Shown here: positions 5,765-6,148 of the stretch, piece by piece
How positions within the stretch are numbered: position 1 is the first letter of the stretch
How the letters are laid out: each line of letters starts with the position of its first letter
Program-made: the position numbers and the translations under genes
Notes under the pieces: generated by a model
Databases searched by the model: none
The model's input: only the letters and a program-made list of their open reading frames with translations
What the model was told of the DNA's origin: nothing
Source of the DNA: Actinomycetota bacterium
Lineage (GTDB): Bacteria; Actinomycetota; Acidimicrobiia; Spongiisociales; UBA11373
Direction of reading: 5' to 3'
DNA length: 6,148 bases
Assembly: GCA_030688105.1 (NCBI GenBank)
Contig: JAUYIV010000072.1
Location: 1 to 6,148 of the forward strand

Positions 5765-5796
5765 GGCTCCGCCGGGCTCTGCCCGTTGCGGGAGCC
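5765..5796 (+). terminator. Stem-loop after the sugar kinase gene
   Basis: GGCTCC (5765-5770) pairs with GGAGCC (5791-5796), and inside it CGGGC (5773-5777) pairs with GCCCG (5781-5785). It starts 14 bases after the kinase stop codon. There is no T-run, as is common in high-GC actinobacteria, so it is a likely but not certain terminator separating the kinase from the thiamine leader. Confidence 0.5.
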
Positions 5797-5874
5797 ACCG
5801 GTTCCGAGCACGTGATACCTCCCCGGGCGGGATACCCGTCATGGGGCAAGAAACAAACTTCGCCGAGTCCTCGT

Positions 5875-5902
5875 TTGGGGCCGGCTCGGCCCGGGGTACA
5901 AG
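5875..5902 (+). promoter_or_regulatory. Candidate promoter for the thiamine leader
   Basis: TTGGGG (5875-5880) and TACAAG (5897-5902) are 16 bases apart. Transcription would start near 5909, just ahead of the riboswitch aptamer, which is the right place. Both hexamers are imperfect and the call rests mostly on position. I see nothing else in the 5797-5874 part of this spacer. Confidence 0.3.
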
Positions 5903-5925
5903 GCGCGGGACGGGGAGCCTTCAGG

Positions 5926-6020
5926 GCGCCGCGGGAGCCGAGTGTTCCTCGGCTGAGAACAGACCATCGAGACCTGAGACCGCAGAACCTGATCCGGGTA
6001 ATGCCGGCGCAGGGAGGTGT
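5926..6020 (+). ncRNA. TPP riboswitch (THI element)
   Basis: The RNA binds thiamine pyrophosphate and turns down thiamine genes. Conserved parts are present in order: GCGGGAGCC at 5931-5939, stem P2 GCCGAG (5937-5942) with CTCGGC (5948-5953), CTGAGA (5953-5958), ACC plus GAACCTGATC (5985-5994), and the P4/P5 core CCGGGTAATGCCGGCGCAGGGA (ending 6015, in two halves CCGG/CCGG). The closing stem P1 can form from CGCC (5927-5930) with GGTG (6016-6019), extended by a G-U pair. The 5' box has GCGGGA where CGGGGA or CGGGGT is more usual. The 3' P1 strand overlaps the Shine-Dalgarno sequence of the following gene, which predicts translational control. Confidence 0.93.
6012..6019 (+). promoter_or_regulatory. 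Shine-Dalgarno of thiO, embedded in the riboswitch P1 stem
   Basis: GGGAGGTG overlaps the conserved AGGGA and the P1 3' strand of the TPP aptamer, and ends ten bases before GTG 6030. The spacing is slightly long, but no better site is seen. TPP-bound RNA should hide it. Confidence 0.6.
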
Positions 6021-6029
6021 GAGCAGGAC

Positions 6030-6148
6030 GTGAGCAAGACGGACAGCTTCGACGTGGTCGTCGTCGGTGGCGGCGCGATCGGGCTCGCCTGCGCCTGGCG
6101 GGCGGCGCAGCGCGGCCTCTCCGTGTGCGTGCTCGAGCGCGACGAGCC
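6030..6148 (+). CDS. thiO: Glycine oxidase-like FAD enzyme, N-terminal 39 codons (cut by window end)
   Basis: The frame starts at GTG 6030 and is open to the window edge. It begins SKTDSFDVVVVGGGAIGLAC, a Rossmann FAD-binding fold with the dinucleotide motif GGGAIG (residues 13-18, fitting GxGxxG) and the ribose-binding acidic residue at the end of the second strand in VCVLERDE (Glu36). This start is typical of the DAO family of FAD oxidoreductases. A TPP riboswitch directly upstream makes glycine oxidase ThiO, which supplies the iminoglycine (dehydroglycine) used to build the thiazole of thiamine, the most likely member. With only 39 residues visible, another DAO-family oxidase cannot be excluded on protein sequence alone. 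In actinobacteria thiO is commonly followed by thiS and thiG, which would lie beyond the window. Confidence 0.85.
   Translation, partial: MSKTDSFDVVVVGGGAIGLACAWRAAQRGLSVCVLERDE

Noticed and set aside
5812..6033. 73-codon plus-strand frame before thiO
   Set aside because: It runs through the TPP riboswitch, whose RNA conservation explains the sequence; the peptide is Pro/Arg/Gly-rich with no motif.

Overview
The window looks like a piece of chromosome from a high-GC actinobacterium. A large UPF0182-family membrane protein, a SpoIIE-type PP2C phosphatase next to anti-sigma-like and STAS genes, GTG starts and a TPP riboswitch ahead of a thiO-like gene all fit Actinomycetota. I lean towards a deep-branching, Acidimicrobiia-like lineage, but this is inference from gene content and cannot be settled without searches. 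No mobile element, CRISPR array, tRNA or rRNA was recognised.

Layout, left to right. Positions 1-1932 (+) hold the C-terminal two thirds or so of a UPF0182 protein whose membrane-spanning N-terminus lies outside the window. A 51-codon gene (1994-2149, -) converges on it; it encodes a small one-helix, YtxH-like protein. Next come three genes that look like a partner-switching signalling module: a GAF + PP2C (SpoIIE) phosphatase (2307-3608, -), an RsbW/SpoIIAB-like anti-sigma protein (3693-4073, -) and, divergently, a STAS anti-anti-sigma protein (4102-4467, +). The RsbW-like protein keeps the overall fold pattern but has lost the Asn of its N box and the glycine-rich ATP-binding boxes, so it is probably not an active kinase. 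This is the most unusual point in the window.

A 66-codon C4H-type or C3H-type zinc-ribbon-like gene (4520-4720, -) follows, convergent with the STAS gene. A perfect palindrome covers its 3' end and alternative hairpins cover its ribosome-binding site. A ROK-family fructokinase-like sugar kinase (4837-5751, +) is divergent from it and has a strong Shine-Dalgarno sequence and a GTG start. After a terminator-like stem-loop there is a well-formed TPP riboswitch (about 5926-6020, +), followed by the first 39 codons of a glycine oxidase-like flavoenzyme (thiO, thiamine biosynthesis), cut by the window end.

Working together: the phosphatase would dephosphorylate the STAS protein (conserved Ser66), and the dephosphorylated STAS protein would bind an anti-sigma factor. 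No sigma factor is visible here, so the final target is unknown. The thiO gene is predicted to be shut off by thiamine pyrophosphate. The sugar kinase, the zinc-ribbon gene and the UPF0182 gene have no obvious functional tie to the signalling genes.
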